Source: Druceiella hillmani
Taxonomy: Eukaryota; Arthropoda; Insecta; Lepidoptera; Hepialidae
Length of the DNA: 64,000 nt
NCBI GenBank assembly: GCA_039881145.1
Contig: JAYKKI010000027.1
Span: forward strand, 22,083,001 to 22,147,000
Reading direction: 5' to 3'
Shown here: piece after piece, positions 51,181 through 62,960 of the stretch
How positions within the stretch are numbered: position 1 is the first letter of the stretch
Layout of the letters: every line of letters begins with the position of its first letter
The notes under the pieces: model-generated
Told to the model about the DNA's origin: nothing
What the model saw: only the letters and a program-made list of their open reading frames with translations
The model's database searches: none
Translations under genes and position numbers: made by a program

Positions 51181-54119
51181 TTTTTAAAATATCGTCATAA
51201 CTTTTAAAGCCTTAAAAACTATGGTACAAAAATAAATTTGTATCTATACAAATTGAGGAAATCACTAAAATATTTGATGCGACAAGTATTAAAATAGCTT
51301 TGATCAGTAAGGTCTGAAAAATTCTGTTTTTGTAAACAGTAAAACTTTTATTAAGGATTTTATATAGCACATACACATAAGCAATCCCAGACTTTATTAT
51401 AGAAATTTTTAAAATGAACAATGTTGCTATACGACATTTCCTTGTGTCTCTAATAATTTCAGCATCATACATCAAGGTATCTCTCCGACAAAAGTTTTTT
51501 CCCGCCTTCATCGTCATAGGTCGAGTAATTTTCCTAAAATATTCATGAAGTAGCATCTATTTACCTTCCTTGTGAATCATTCCATTCATTAATGAAAACC
51601 GGAACAAAATTCTTGTGGCAGTTATTGTGAAAGTCGTACACATAAACAATCGCGGCGGGAGCTTTGTATCATAATATGTATTGATTAATATATCTATATA
51701 TTTCAATATTTCTCTTAAGAGGTATAAATACCGTACATGAAAATAGGGAAATAAGTGGACTGATGAATTTCACAGTTTGCCAATGAAAAAGAAAATCTAA
51801 TATCTTTCAATCACTCAGCATCCACTTTATCACAAACATTTCTTTTGGGTATTAAATTAAGTGACGACCCTTAGCACTGTAGTCCTTTTATGTGATGGCC
51901 AATCAAATACCTACAGAAAATTATGAACATGGAAACTATATTATCCAGCAAACTTTAATTCTTCACAACCTTACCCTTATTATCGATTGGCGCACCAGCC
52001 TTGAATTTTGACGATTGAAATAATTATAACTTGGATAATTTTACAAGTAATCAACTTTTAATATGGATGCTTGGAAAGAGGATATTTCTCTCTAAAAAAA
52101 TGTTAGCATTTTTTAATTTGTTTAAATAATTATTATATTATTTGCCTTCAAAAAATTATATGCGTCGATATATACGTATGTACATAAATAAGAACACGCA
52201 CTTCTTGATCGATTTTCGTGATTCTTTTTCGATTTATAACATAGTTTAATTTTAATAAAAGCATTTTCCACCCTCAACTTCCCTATTTTAGTCCTCGGCT
52301 ACTGTTGTCGGACTCCGCTTTGTACGGATCTTTTTGCCATCTGTGCTGTTCTTATTTTTAACTTCTTTTAATAATTAAAAAAGTCAGAATGTATACATTT
52401 GTATTGATGAGAGGTATTTTAATTATTTGTTTTATTCCTACATTTATTTCCGAATTAAACCGATTAAAAAAATTAAAATTAACATGCCGTCAAAATAACC
52501 GATAATAAAAAATACATCGCCAAAATTTGGACTCAATTGGAATAATTTGTATATAATGCAATGTAACGTCAAGATATTCTGTGATCTCAAGCTCCTTTAT
52601 TATTTAACTATCTTTCAAAATTTTAATCAATGATACTCTTTTTATATTTTGCTACATATTTATATATCGTTCGTATATTTCGTTATTCATTCTGTTAATA
52701 GCAAGTTTAACCTATGTCGGTATGTGGTCTACCATCTTAATTTATTATGAAATAAAAAGTTTCTGAATACATGAACTATTTATTCATTCAACTACTGGCA
52801 TTCCAAAGTAACAATTATATTTTAAAAAAACAGCTTTAGTCATTGTGCGTAAGTAGCCTTTATTTTTTCTAGTCAGTTATTAACTTGGCTTGCTTTCGAA
52901 AATTGTTTAATGTGACACTTTCATTTTTTGCTCGTTGTGGAAATTCAAAATTTTGCCAACATTTTGGTTTTTAAAAAAAATAACTTGAAGCAAAGTTGCA
53001 TGCGTGACTAAAATAAATCTCATGAAAAATTATTAATGACAATATTGTAGGATTAAATTCATTGTGTTTTACTCGTTTTAATTAAATAAAACTGTAAATA
53101 TCCCATTATAATTGCTACCAACATTTTATTTACAAATGGTTGGTACCTAGGTTTTGGATATATTGTCGGTTTCGTCGTTTAACTTTTCTTACCATAATTT
53201 TTTATATATAGTAAACATATATTTTGAAAATAATTACTTTAGGACTCAAAAAGCAAAGGGGCCTTATAATTTTGTCGCGTCTATTTGTCTGTCAATATGC
53301 CAGAGTCTCGACTGTTTAACGTTACGTTAAATTATGATGAAACTTTACAAGAATACATAGTTGATTTATGTAAATATATAAAAATATAGAATAACATTTT
53401 TAATGTTTTTAAATCTCCCTCGAATTTTTTTTAAACTGAGAATGCTTTTTTCCTCACAAACTATATTGACTGGGATATCATCTGGGGTATTCTAAAATAA
53501 ATATTATGCTGCGTTTCCTTCACCAGTATCCACGACCTTCGGCAGTATGTCCCCAACTTTCTGATTTTCTTCGTCATAAGGTCATTTAACATTTTAGTTA
53601 ACAATTATTTTGGTCGGCTTAGATTAATAAATTGAAAAGATTTAGGCAAACATGTTCTAATGATTTTCTTACACCTATGAAATATGTATTAAGCAATATA
53701 TTCACATAGCGAAAAATAAATTCTGTATTTATATTCAGTTTAATAGAAAATAAACTTTTGTATTTAAGTGTACACGGTAACCTAATAAACACCAGTGCCA
53801 CCACACAGGTTGTTGGCTTATATACAATTGAATACAACAAAACCGTGAAGAGTTAATTCTCTCTGATTTTCTGAAAATAATAGTGAAAACTGTGTTTATT
53901 TATATTCTGCATTTTTTTTGTTTTGTTTATATTCATAAACAAAAATTGTGACCGCATGAAAAATGATAAAGATCAGTTTTTCGCTTGACGGTTATGTACA
54001 CAATCGTCAACCGAAACGTACAATCCACTCTAAGCCTTGAAACGTTTTTGGTTTTGTAGAAGAAAATTTAAATTTGTTATTGATAATACAAAATTATTGA
54101 ATAATTTTTTATAGTATGA
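51181..54119. other. Intronic spacer, no gene seen
   Basis: AT-rich single-copy-looking DNA. A 114-codon minus-strand frame (51212-51556) has hydrophobic, AT-driven composition and no recognisable motif. AGGACTCAAAAAGCAAAGGG and GTCTATTTGTCTGTC near 53245-53295 resemble fragments of interspersed elements. Confidence 0.5.
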
Positions 54120-54577
54120 TAATGACAAAACTATCAAGCACGAATATGACTCGCACTACGAGGGTTCCGTACATATTTAGGTACTAATAAACTTTTATAA
54201 GTACATCGAATTCCTATTTAACTATTTATAAGTATAGATTTTTCCTAACGTAAATAAATTCTCTAGTGCATCTTGCACAGGCGTAAAACCTGATGCGTAT
54301 TTCAAAAATTATAAAATCTGGGATGATCGCTTTAGTTTTCCTATGATCTTTCAGTCAGATTTTGCCAACCCTGTTTTACCACGATTTTTGGTTTCAGAAA
54401 AAAGAGGAATGCTATATGTTTGCATATTTTTGAATCATCTTTTTAAGTATGTAATGTAAAATTATGAAAAAAAAATTGTTTGTATACAAAAAAAATTCTA
54501 TAAAATGATATTCCACATGACTGGTAAATATTTTTAAGACCTTTATTTATCCCCTTCTTAATTCCAATATGATTTCA

Positions 54578-54672
54578 CAATTAAATGAAACTACATGATG
54601 TAGTAGTATTATTTCTAATTCCTTTAAATTCTGTACCACGACCTAGGTTTCGTATTATTACAACCTCTTCAC
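54578..54672 (+). mobile_element. Hairpin element 8, left arm only
   Basis: CAATTAAATGAAACTACATG through ACCTAGGTTTCGTATTATTA and CAACCTCTTCACG, then it breaks straight into the 89-bp array. The opposite arm and the tail are missing. Confidence 0.75.
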
Positions 54673-54679
54673 GTTTTAA

Positions 54680-55800
54680 ATATATTACTATATCTTCCAT
54701 TAGCCTAAAAACATGGTGCATATTTAAAAAATTATAATATCTGGAATTTTTACTATAGTTTTAAATGTATTGTCGACTATATCTTCCATTAGCCTAAAAA
54801 CATTGCGCATATTTCAAAAATTATGATATCTGGAATTATCACTATAGTTTTAAATGTATTGTCTACTATATCTTCCATTAGCCTAAAATCATTGCGCATA
54901 TTTCAAAAATTATGATATCTAGATTTATCACTATAGTTTTAAATGACAATACATTGTCTACTATATCTTCCATTAGCCTAAAAACATGGCGCATATTTCA
55001 AAAATTATGATATCTGGAATTATCACTATAGTTTTAAATGTATTGTCTACTATATCTTCCACTAGCCTAAAAACATTGCGCATATTTAAAAAAGTATGAT
55101 ATCTGGAATTATCACTATAGTTTTAAATGTATTGTCTACTATATCTTCCATTAGACTAAAAACATTGCGCATATTTCAAAAAGTATGATATCTGGAATTA
55201 TCACTATAGTTTTAAATGTATTGTCTACTATATCTTCCATTAGCCTAAAAACATTGCGCATATTTCAAAAATTATGATTTCTAGAATTATCACTTTAGTT
55301 TTCAAAATATTGTCTTTTATATCTTTAATTAGCCAAAAAAAAATGGTGCATATTTCAAAAATAATTACATTTGGAAGCATCACTATAATTTTAAATATAT
55401 TGTCTACTATATCTTCCATTAGCTTAAAATCATGGTGCATGTTTTAAAAATTATGACGTTTGGAAGTATCACTATAGTTTTAAATATATCGTCTGCTATA
55501 TCTTCCATTAACCTAAAAACGTGATGCTCATTTAAAAAATTATGACATTTAGAAGCATCACTATAATAATGTCTACCATATCCTTCATTATCCTAAAAAC
55601 ATGAAGCTTTTAAAAAATTATGATATTTAGAAGCATCACTATAGTTTTAAATATATTGTCTACCATATCCTCCATAATCCTAAAAACATGAAGCTTTTAA
55701 AAAAATTATGACGTTTGCACGCCTCACTATTATTTTAAATATATTGTCTACTGTATCTTCCATTATCCTAAAAAGATGGTGCATGTTTCAAAAATTACGA
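54680..55800 (+). repeat. 89-bp tandem array, about 12-13 copies
   Basis: CTATATCTTCC recurs at 54688, 54777, 54866, 54961, 55050, 55139 and 55228 (steps of 89, one of 95), then in increasingly diverged copies to about 55760. Core: TTAGCCTAAAAACATTGCGC, ATATTTCAAAAATTATGATA, TCTGGAATTATCACTATAG. Divergence rises from left to right, so the left side is the younger, growing end. Confidence 0.95.
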
Positions 55801-56020
55801 TATCTGGAAACATCAATTCAGTGTTGTTACAACCTTTTCGTGTGCTTCTGAAAACCCATGAGTTTTAGCCATTGAGATATATGTAGATTAGAGAAAATTT
55901 CAAGTTTCTACGTCAAGTGGTTTCTGAAAAAAACGGCTGTGATGAACAGATGTACAGACACGTGGGTGATCTTAGAAGGGTTCCGCTTTTCTTTTTGAGG
56001 TCCGTAACCTTAAAAGTTGT

Positions 56021-56439
56021 AAAATACGGGAATAATTTTGCAAACGACTTTGAGCTTGAATAACCCGAGAACCGCTACGGATTGCGAAAAAGGGTTTCCA
56101 CTATTTTCTTTAGGTATTAAAGAGAATAAATAACCTTTCCACAGCGCTGTTGTATTCCACTTTACATCTTGTATATAAATTTGATGCCAACCTGACGTAT
56201 TTAAAAAAAAAACTGAATTTTAATTACAAGTATTTATGAGACGAAAATGAACTGGTAAACATTATATTTATCAAAATCGGTTTAGCTTTATTGGCAGTAT
56301 TTAAAACCCAAAAATGTAGACACGTGTATATGTATATACACTGATACGCGAAGCATATTATTTCTGGCTCTATAGTAATCGAATCAAAATCTTATTACCG
56401 AGTTTTACTTTATATAATGTTTCGCATTCGTTATTTTCG
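56021..56439. other. Intronic spacer, no gene seen
   Basis: Unique sequence with one more balanced patch (TTGAGCTTGAATAACCCGAG at 56050). No frame, repeat or RNA gene recognised. Confidence 0.5.
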
Positions 56440-56620
56440 ACAAACGGAAACGACTTAAGTGTTGATACTTAAGACCTATCGACGTTAATGCGTGACGCGT
56501 GAAGAAATCGAGTGCCGAAATTAGAACATTATTTAGGTACAGATCGTCTACGCAACGACGACTGTAGGCACAAGAACCGTCAGTAGTCGATCAATGAAAA
56601 ATACGTGGGCGTAAATTAAA
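56440..56620 (+). repeat. Diverged outlying relative of the 58-59-kb repeat
   Basis: TTAATGCGTGACGCGTGAAG, AAATCGAGTGCCGAAATTAG, CGACGACTGTAGG and AGAACCGTCAGTAGTCGATCA follow in the same order as TAATGCGTGAAGTAATTGAGTG, GCGACTATTGTAGTG and AGAAGCGTGAGTGGCGATCC of the tandem repeat at 58183-59317. The palindrome half is missing. Confidence 0.5.
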
Positions 56621-56879
56621 TTTCCACTAGACTATTTTGGAGAGAAGGTAGAATAATTCTATTAGACAATTGGTACCACCAAAAACGATACGCAAAAATT
56701 TAATTTATGTAAGAACTGAAAGACTAGCAGACAGTAGGCAGGTACTTCCGAAAATAGTAGACGAAAAATACACATTAAACAGTCAGAGGTACAATTTCAT
56801 ACGGGCAGAAATTAGAATAAGTTTGGTTTTAAAAGCCAGCCATTATAAAATTAACCATTAAATACACTAAATCTACTAA

Positions 56880-57210
56880 TTAATGAAAATCACTTTGGAT
56901 GTTGATATAGTTATACCAACATCATTTTCACGTAGTACATTTTGTGCCTGTTATAATGTATCATAGGATACATCTCCAAAAGTTATCTATCGCTCTGATG
57001 ATTTTCATCAATTCTTGATTCACAACTATTAAAGCAAAAATATCACTTAAATGCTATATATTTCAACTTTTCCTTAAATATGAAGATTCTACAGATAAAA
57101 GGACAATCAAAATCGGTTCAGTAGTTTTCGAGATAATCGCGAAAGTACCCATATATACATAAACATACAGGTGAAGTAGAATATTCCTTTTTGAAGTCAG
57201 TTAAAAATAA
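56880..57210 (+). mobile_element. 3' end of a common insect retroelement-like repeat
   Basis: AATCGGTTCAGTAGTTTTCG, AGATAATCGCGAAAGTACC, ATACATAAACATACAGGTGA and CTTTTTGAAGTCAGTTAAAA reproduce the well-known insect consensus (AAATCGGTTCAG..., tetranucleotide ATAC run, TTTTTGAAGTCGGTTAAAAA). Degenerate and noncoding. Confidence 0.6.
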
Positions 57211-57829
57211 AAATAATCTTGACTATGAGGACTAAAAAACAATTATATTATAATTTGGACCTTTCAAATATACATGTTATGAAGAATCCACAAAATATTA
57301 TTATGAAAGGGGTGAAAAAAATTGAAAACACCTGGAAAATTTAAGTATAATTAATTATATTTTAGTGTAAATCAATTTCTCGTACTTTATTATTTTCTTC
57401 TGTGCATACTTACTAATATCAAAACCTTATTGTCTACGTCAACACAATTATTTTTATTTCCTCTTTTTGTTAAGACACAATGAATTTGTCATTCTATTCT
57501 CTGCAATAAAACGCCCATCTAAATCTTTTGTAACAATGATTAATTAAATATCGTCGAATAATTAAAATATAAGGTCACTCACTAATTTTAAATAACAGCT
57601 AATAATTAGCCATACGAAATCTTTCGAGCAAAGCTGCCCAAACATCTTTTGTTGCTAAAACTCCATAAAACCTAATTTCTTAACTACACAATTAAAATAT
57701 TGCGAAACAAAGTCGACCAACCCCTCCCATTACGCCCCTTTATCCAAAACTGCTCATTAATTACCAAAAAATTACAAAGAAATAACAAATACGCATTCGC
57801 TTCGCACAAAAATCAAGTTGAAAATACTA
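57211..57829. other. Intronic spacer, no gene seen
   Basis: AT-rich sequence leading into the GC-richer patch. No repeat or open frame of note. Confidence 0.5.
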
Positions 57830-58180
57830 ATTTCACTTATCTCCGAGGAGACCACCCTTAATGGCTGCAAAAGCCGTCGCGACAAAACCGAATCATCGGC
57901 CCCGATAAATCGGCCCAGAGGCGGTAACGACTTTTAAATAAGCTTTTGTTAAATATGAGCGGGAGTTTATAGATAATGAAAGAAGTGAAAAAAAAGATCG
58001 TAACGTCGGAGAGAGCTCATTTCCCTAGCTGTCGGCGAATAAGGTAAGCAAGGCCCCGGTCTCTTCCCCACCTAATCTACTAAATGGTGTGGAAACAAAT
58101 CGCGCTCGCTTATAAATTCATTTTGACTCTGGCCTGATATCGGGCTCCATTATTATGCTTCCCCGTGTTTGGAGCGGCAC
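57830..58180. promoter_or_regulatory. Candidate conserved noncoding element B
   Basis: The largest GC-richer, non-repetitive patch downstream of the exon: GGCTGCAAAAGCCGTCGCGA, ATCATCGGCCCCGATAAATC, GGCCCAGAGGCGGTAACGAC, GAGAGAGCTCATTTCCC, GGCCCCGGTCTCTTCCCC and ATCGCGCTCGCTTATAAATT. It contains a short inverted motif (TCGGCCCCGAT) and a TATAAA sequence. All frames are interrupted. It abuts the palindromic tandem repeat. A regulatory role is inference; a transcribed noncoding exon is the alternative. Confidence 0.4.
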
Positions 58181-58182
58181 GG

Positions 58183-59317
58183 GGCGGCCAATACGTATTG
58201 GCGCCCCCCACATATTGCCAAAATCGGTTATAAGCTTCGTCGTTATCGTACAGCGACTAAGTTTAATTCGTGTTCAAGTTAATTTGTATATCAATGTCTA
58301 ATGCGTGAAGTAATTGAGTGTTATGTTGAAAATATCACACGAGTTAGGTATCAGGAGTCAATGAAGCGACTATTGTAGTGTAGCCACTAGAAGCGTGAGT
58401 GGCGATCCACCAGGGCGGCCAATACGTATTGGCGCCCCCCACATATTGCCACGATCGGTTATAAGCTTCCTCGTTATCGTACAGCGACTAAGTTTAATTC
58501 GTGTTCAAGTTAATTTCTATATAAATGTCTAATGCGTGAAGTAATTGAGTGTTATGTTGAAAAGAGCATACGAGTTAGGTATTGAAGCGACTATTGTAGT
58601 GTGGCTACTAGAAGCGTGAGTGGCGATCCACCAGGGCGGCCAATACGTATTGGCGCCCCCCACATATTGCCAGGATCGGTTATAAGCTTCCTCGTTATCG
58701 TACAGCGACTAAGTTTAATTCGTGTTCAAATTAATTTCTATATCAATGTCTAATGCGTGAAGTAATTGAGTGTTATGTTAAAAAGAGCACACGAGTTAGG
58801 TATCACGAGTCAATGAAGCGACTATTGTAGTGTAGCCACTAGAAGCGTGAGTGGCGATCCACCAGGGCGGCCAATACGTATTGGCGCCCCCCACATATTG
58901 CCACGATCGGTTATAAGCTTCCTCGTTATCGTACAGCGACTAAGTTTAATTCGTGTTCAAGTTAATTTCTATATAAATGTCTAATGCGTGAAGTAATTGA
59001 GTGTTATGTTGAAAAGAGCATACGAGTTAGGTATTGAAGCGACTATTGTAGTGTGGCTACTAGAAGCGTGAGTGGCGATCCACCAGGGCGGCCAATACGT
59101 ATTGGCGCCCCCCACATATTGCCAGGATCGGTTATAAGCTTCCTCGTTATCGTACAGCGACTAAGTTTAATTCGTGTTCAAATTAATTTCTATATCAATG
59201 TCTAATGCGTGAAGTAATTGAGTGTTATGTTAAAAAGAGCACACGAGTTAGGTATCACGAGTCAATGAAGCAACTATTGTAGTGTGGCTAATAGAAGCGT
59301 GAGTGGCGATCCACCAA
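58183..59317 (+). repeat. 231/221-bp alternating higher-order repeat with palindrome
   Basis: GGCGGCCAATACGTATTGGC occurs at 58183, 58414, 58635, 58866 and 59087, with steps of 231, 221, 231, 221 bp and about 230 bp to the end. The short form lacks CACGAGTCAA-type bases before GAAGCGACTATTG. The pair 58414-58865 is nearly identical to 58866-59317, so a 452-bp dimer was duplicated. Each unit holds the perfect palindrome CCAATACGTATTGG inside GGCGGCC...GGCGCC, then TCGTTATCGTACAGCGACTA and TAATGCGTGAAGTAATTGAG. GC-richer than the surroundings. No conserved frame. Confidence 0.95.
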
Positions 59318-59575
59318 AAGGACACATTTGTAAATTTACCTCCCTCGATTTAAACATCACCATTTGAAATGTTTCGTATAGAAATACGTAATTGTAGATT
59401 TTCAGTATTTCTGTAATGTTAAGAGGTGGAGTAATTGAGTACTATGTTGAAAATAGCACGAGTTAAGTATCAAGAATCGACGTAACAACCACTGATGTAG
59501 TTACTAGAACCGCAAGTGGGCGATCAATCAAAAGGGCCCAAGTGTAAATTGATCTTTACCGATTAACCGTCACCG
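59318..59575 (+). repeat. Diverged copy at the right edge of the higher-order repeat
   Basis: GTGGAGTAATTGAGTACTAT, GTTGAAAATAGCACGAGTTA, GATGTAGTTACTAGAACCGC and GGGCGATCAATCAAAAGGG repeat the end of the 231-bp unit in decayed form. CCAAAAGGACACATTTGTAA (59313) pairs with CAAAAGGGCCCAAGTGTAAA (59529), giving an older, separate period of about 215 bp without the palindrome. Confidence 0.7.
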
Positions 59576-60892
59576 GTTTAACTATTTCATACCAAAGCAT
59601 TTATTTATAGATTTATGGCATTGTAAAACTGGATGTTATTCAACTTGTACAAGCAAACTTGTAGTCGCGCGTGTAGTGCCTAACAAACGTTTGTTGCGTG
59701 TACGCGCAACTTTTTGGGTTTACCCCGTTCGTATAAACCATGTTATGGTAACATAATAATAAATTATGAATTTATGAAAAAAAAACAATTTATATGCTTT
59801 TTATGTATTTTCAAATGAGAAAAATATATCAATCATTGTTTTTTTTGTTGCAATTATTACTTTGGTTTTAATTTAAATTGATCTGAATCAATGCTTATAA
59901 CAAAAAAACTATCTCATGCAAAGCGATGGTTATAATTTTTGACTGATTTATATCTCATCAATGGTATTCCTGATTGTTGACTAGATTTTTCTGATTGATA
60001 CTTTTGAAGATCATGAGAGGGAATAGCGAGTCTTCAGTGATTTTAATGGATTTTGTCTAGAAAAAAGTGTTATTATAGAAACAAGAAATATATGAATATA
60101 AGAAATATACGAATATACAAGAATATGTTCTCACTTGAATGAACTTTCATTCTGTATGTCACAACCAATCTGACAAAAGTAATTTTCAAGACTTCCCTTA
60201 CACAATCGCAAAATGCAAAGTTTACTCTTTTTACATAACGTCTGTAAATATACCACTATTTTCTGAAGTTTTCAACTTTTATTCCTATGTTTTACAAGTT
60301 TTCATTTCAAATGGTCTCCTATAAATATGATTTTGGCCAACACAGAGACACCAAAATATTTCTTCAAACGTTTGTACGCCCAGTTTAGATACAGAACACT
60401 GAAAATTAGAACGATCTGAATCCCACTCACGTGTTAGCGTTCTATATCTATTTCTTTTACTACACAACAATAGTAACTTCTATAATTATAGTTAAGCGAT
60501 CTACTGGCCATATTAATAAACGTAACTATTAAGCTTAAAATATTTTTCTGCCCCAATACTACCAATGATTAACGAAAAATCATTTACATTTCGAATATCA
60601 CCGGTCTTCGCTAAGCGGTTTGAAAGCATAATCCGATTCTGTCATTGGATCGGATTATACTTGGAAAATGGAAAAGCTGAATAAAAGAGTAATTCTATGT
60701 ATTTACTGATTCCTTTTTAAAGTACAGATAACTGCAAAGTCAAATTTTATCAAAATTTTATCTGCCACCTTTAAAAAGTGCACTCTAAATACTCACCCAG
60801 ATACAGGCAAACAGAGTTAATGTTACATAAAACAATATATTATATAATAATCAATATAAGATCTTCAAAAATAAATAAACAGAAAATACCAT
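59576..60892. other. Intronic spacer with two small palindromes
   Basis: AACAAACGTTTGTT (about 59687) sits between GTAGTCGCGCGTGTAG and GTGTACGCGCAAC. ATAATCCGATTC and ATCGGATTAT near 60628-60659 form a second small inverted repeat. Otherwise AT-rich, with no recognisable gene. Confidence 0.5.
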
Positions 60893-61310
60893 AAGGAATT
60901 TATTGAAGATCTTAAAAAAAACGTATTAAAAACCTTAAAAATCTTAGTACGTTTTCTTATTGCCTCATGACATAAAAGTTGTTGGCAATGATATTAATTC
61001 AAACAATGATCTTTTAGATAAAATTTGGCGTCAATATAATTAGAATTGTTTGTGTAATTGAGAAACAAAACGACAAATTTTCAAATAAAATATTAATAAA
61101 AAAGGAATTTATTGAAGATCTTAACAAAACGTATTAATAACCTTAAAAATCTTAGTACGTTTTCTTATTGCCTCATGACATAAAAGTTGTTGGCAATGAT
61201 ATTAATTCAAACAATGATCTTTTAGATAAAATTTGGCGTCAATATAATTAGAATTGTTTGTGTAATTGAGAAACAAAACGACAAATTTTCAAATAAAATA
61301 TTAATAAAAA
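60893..61310 (+). repeat. 209-bp direct tandem duplication
   Basis: AAGGAATTTATTGAAGATCTT starts at 60893 and 61102. The two copies are almost identical (differences in the A-run and TTAAAAA/TTAATAA near the start), so the event is recent. Confidence 0.95.
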
Positions 61311-61419
61311 AGGTACTTCTCAATCAGATTTTCCCCATTCTCGCAGCACTAGCATTCCCGTGGGCTAGAAATTTAAAGGTGCGTCTGAGGCAGAATATTC
61401 TACGAATCTTACATTTTCA

Positions 61420-61570
61420 CAGCGGCTCATTTAAGTATCAAGCGAAATAATATTAAAGAAAAGTAGGTTAATTCGAGGCGGGCTACTTTCGCCATTCACC
61501 GATAAGCATCGCCTGGCGACGAAGGCATGGGACTACTTTATGCCGATGTCGATAACAATGCCAAAATGTA
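61420..61570. promoter_or_regulatory. Candidate conserved noncoding element C
   Basis: Compact GC-richer patch: AATTCGAGGCGGGCTACTTT, CGCCATTCACCGATAAGCAT, CGCCTGGCGACGAAGGCATG and TATGCCGATGTCGATAACAA. GATAAGCATCGCCTGGCG partly echoes GGCCAGGCGATAAGCATCG of candidate A (49157) with block order rearranged, so the two may share binding sites. No open frame. Confidence 0.4.
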
Positions 61571-61789
61571 ATAAAAATAATTAAAAGTAGAGAGAGTATC
61601 ATAAAAAGATATAAAATCAAAATATTTATTGCAAGTAATAAATAGTCTCTTCTAAAATTTCAGGTATGCTTAGTACTTTGAAATAACAAGAAAAACACAA
61701 ATGAAAATAAAACGGTCTAACTTTACACTAATTTAACAATCAAAAGAATATAATTAATTAAAAACAAGACTAGAAATAATGGCCAAATA

Positions 61790-62360
61790 AAATTGTGGAT
61801 TTGTCAAAATGATCACCTTCATTTTTACTATAACTGTACAAGTAATGCATACAATATCAGTTAAATCATTAATACAATAAAAGAATCATGACTACATTTA
61901 GAGCAAAAAGGTATCATGAAAACATTTTTGTTTTATTTGTTTTTTTATAGTATAATTTTAATATATATATATTATATTTTTTTATATTATATAAATATAA
62001 CCCTGAAACACATTTAATTCTGTCTGAGAGTTCTTTTTTCTACCTGAGAAATTTAATATAAATTTATATTTCTCGAACTTTACTGATTTCAAAATTAAAC
62101 TAATTTCACAATTTAATTAAGTAAAAATAAACCTTTGTTGCCGAAACAAAAAATTGTGGCGTTGTGACTATACCTTTACAAGTAATGAGTACACTATCTA
62201 TTAATTTATTAAAACAAACAAAAATCATTACTACATGTTTATTTTATTTTAGGTTTGTGATTTTCCAAAAACTGTGAAATTCGTTTCTTTCTATTTGAGA
62301 GTGCTTTTTTCATCTGAATATATATATCCATTTCTCAAACTTCAATTATTTCTTAATTCC
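61790..62360 (+). repeat. Diverged direct duplication of about 300 bp
   Basis: Copy 1 from about 61790 (AAATTGTGGATTTGTCAAAA, ACAAGTAATGCATACAATAT, TCTGAGAGTTCTTTTTTCTA) and copy 2 from about 62148 (AAATTGTGGCGTTGTGACTA, ACAAGTAATGAGTACACTAT, TTTGAGAGTGCTTTTTTCAT) align in order with moderate divergence. No gene. Confidence 0.65.
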
Positions 62361-62744
62361 CACACAGTCTACCACCCTCTATTCGCACCTTTTGAGGTTG
62401 ACTTCCGAATTTTTTTTGACAAGCAACCGAAAACCAAGAAAAATATACATGTAAAATTCTATGTTCATAGGGTTCATACGTCTGGAGAACTGGTGATGAG
62501 TCAATCGATAAGTGATGTTTGACTTCAATATTTTATTTTTTCATCATGATGGAGAACGACATTCGTTTATCATGCCAAGGTCATCTTATATTAATACAGT
62601 TCGAAAACGATCTTCGATTTGCAATAATAAATTATATTAAAAAAAGGTTTAAAAAACATCAGGTGAAACAAGCTCGATATCGATGCATAACGAGAAGTAT
62701 TCCTAGACAACGTAGTAAGTACAACTAGGTATGCGCGTAATTGT

Positions 62745-62960
62745 AATACAGAGGTACGCTCTTCCAGTGGTCGCATGCCGCTAGTAGAATGAGCACCAAA
62801 TTCCCCATAATATTTTCATAAGTTGCAAATTCAATTTCAATTGCAAACTCGTTTCAAGACATTGCACTCTTTTTTGCGGGCGGGCGGATGAAGATTACGG
62901 GTTCGTGCTCACTTTTACTTGCGCAATGAAAGTTTATGCAAATATACGTGATGAAAATTG
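62745..62960. promoter_or_regulatory. Candidate conserved noncoding element D
   Basis: Balanced, non-repetitive sequence: CTCTTCCAGTGGTCGCATGC, CGCTAGTAGAATGAGCACC, GTTGCAAATTCAATTTCAAT, TTTTTTGCGGGCGGGCGGAT and GTTTATGCAAATATACG. The last contains the octamer-like ATGCAAAT. Frames are closed. A regulatory role is inferred from composition alone. Confidence 0.35.

Larger units (their letters stand above)
54120..56020 (+). mobile_element. Composite interspersed element hosting a satellite array
   Basis: Opens with CTCGCACTACGAGGGTTCCG (54150) and closes with GGGTTCCGCTTTTCTTTTTG, then AGGTCCGTAACCTTAAAAG (to about 56015), both in the style of abundant insect elements. A TATTTCAAAAATTAT-ATCTGG motif before the array (54300) matches the repeat unit inside it, so the array grew from the element's own sequence. 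No transposase or reverse transcriptase is visible, and the class is not resolved. Confidence 0.5.

Noticed and set aside
51212..51556. 114-codon minus-strand frame
   Set aside because: No recognisable motif, AT-driven hydrophobic composition, no splice or repeat support. Left unannotated as a gene.
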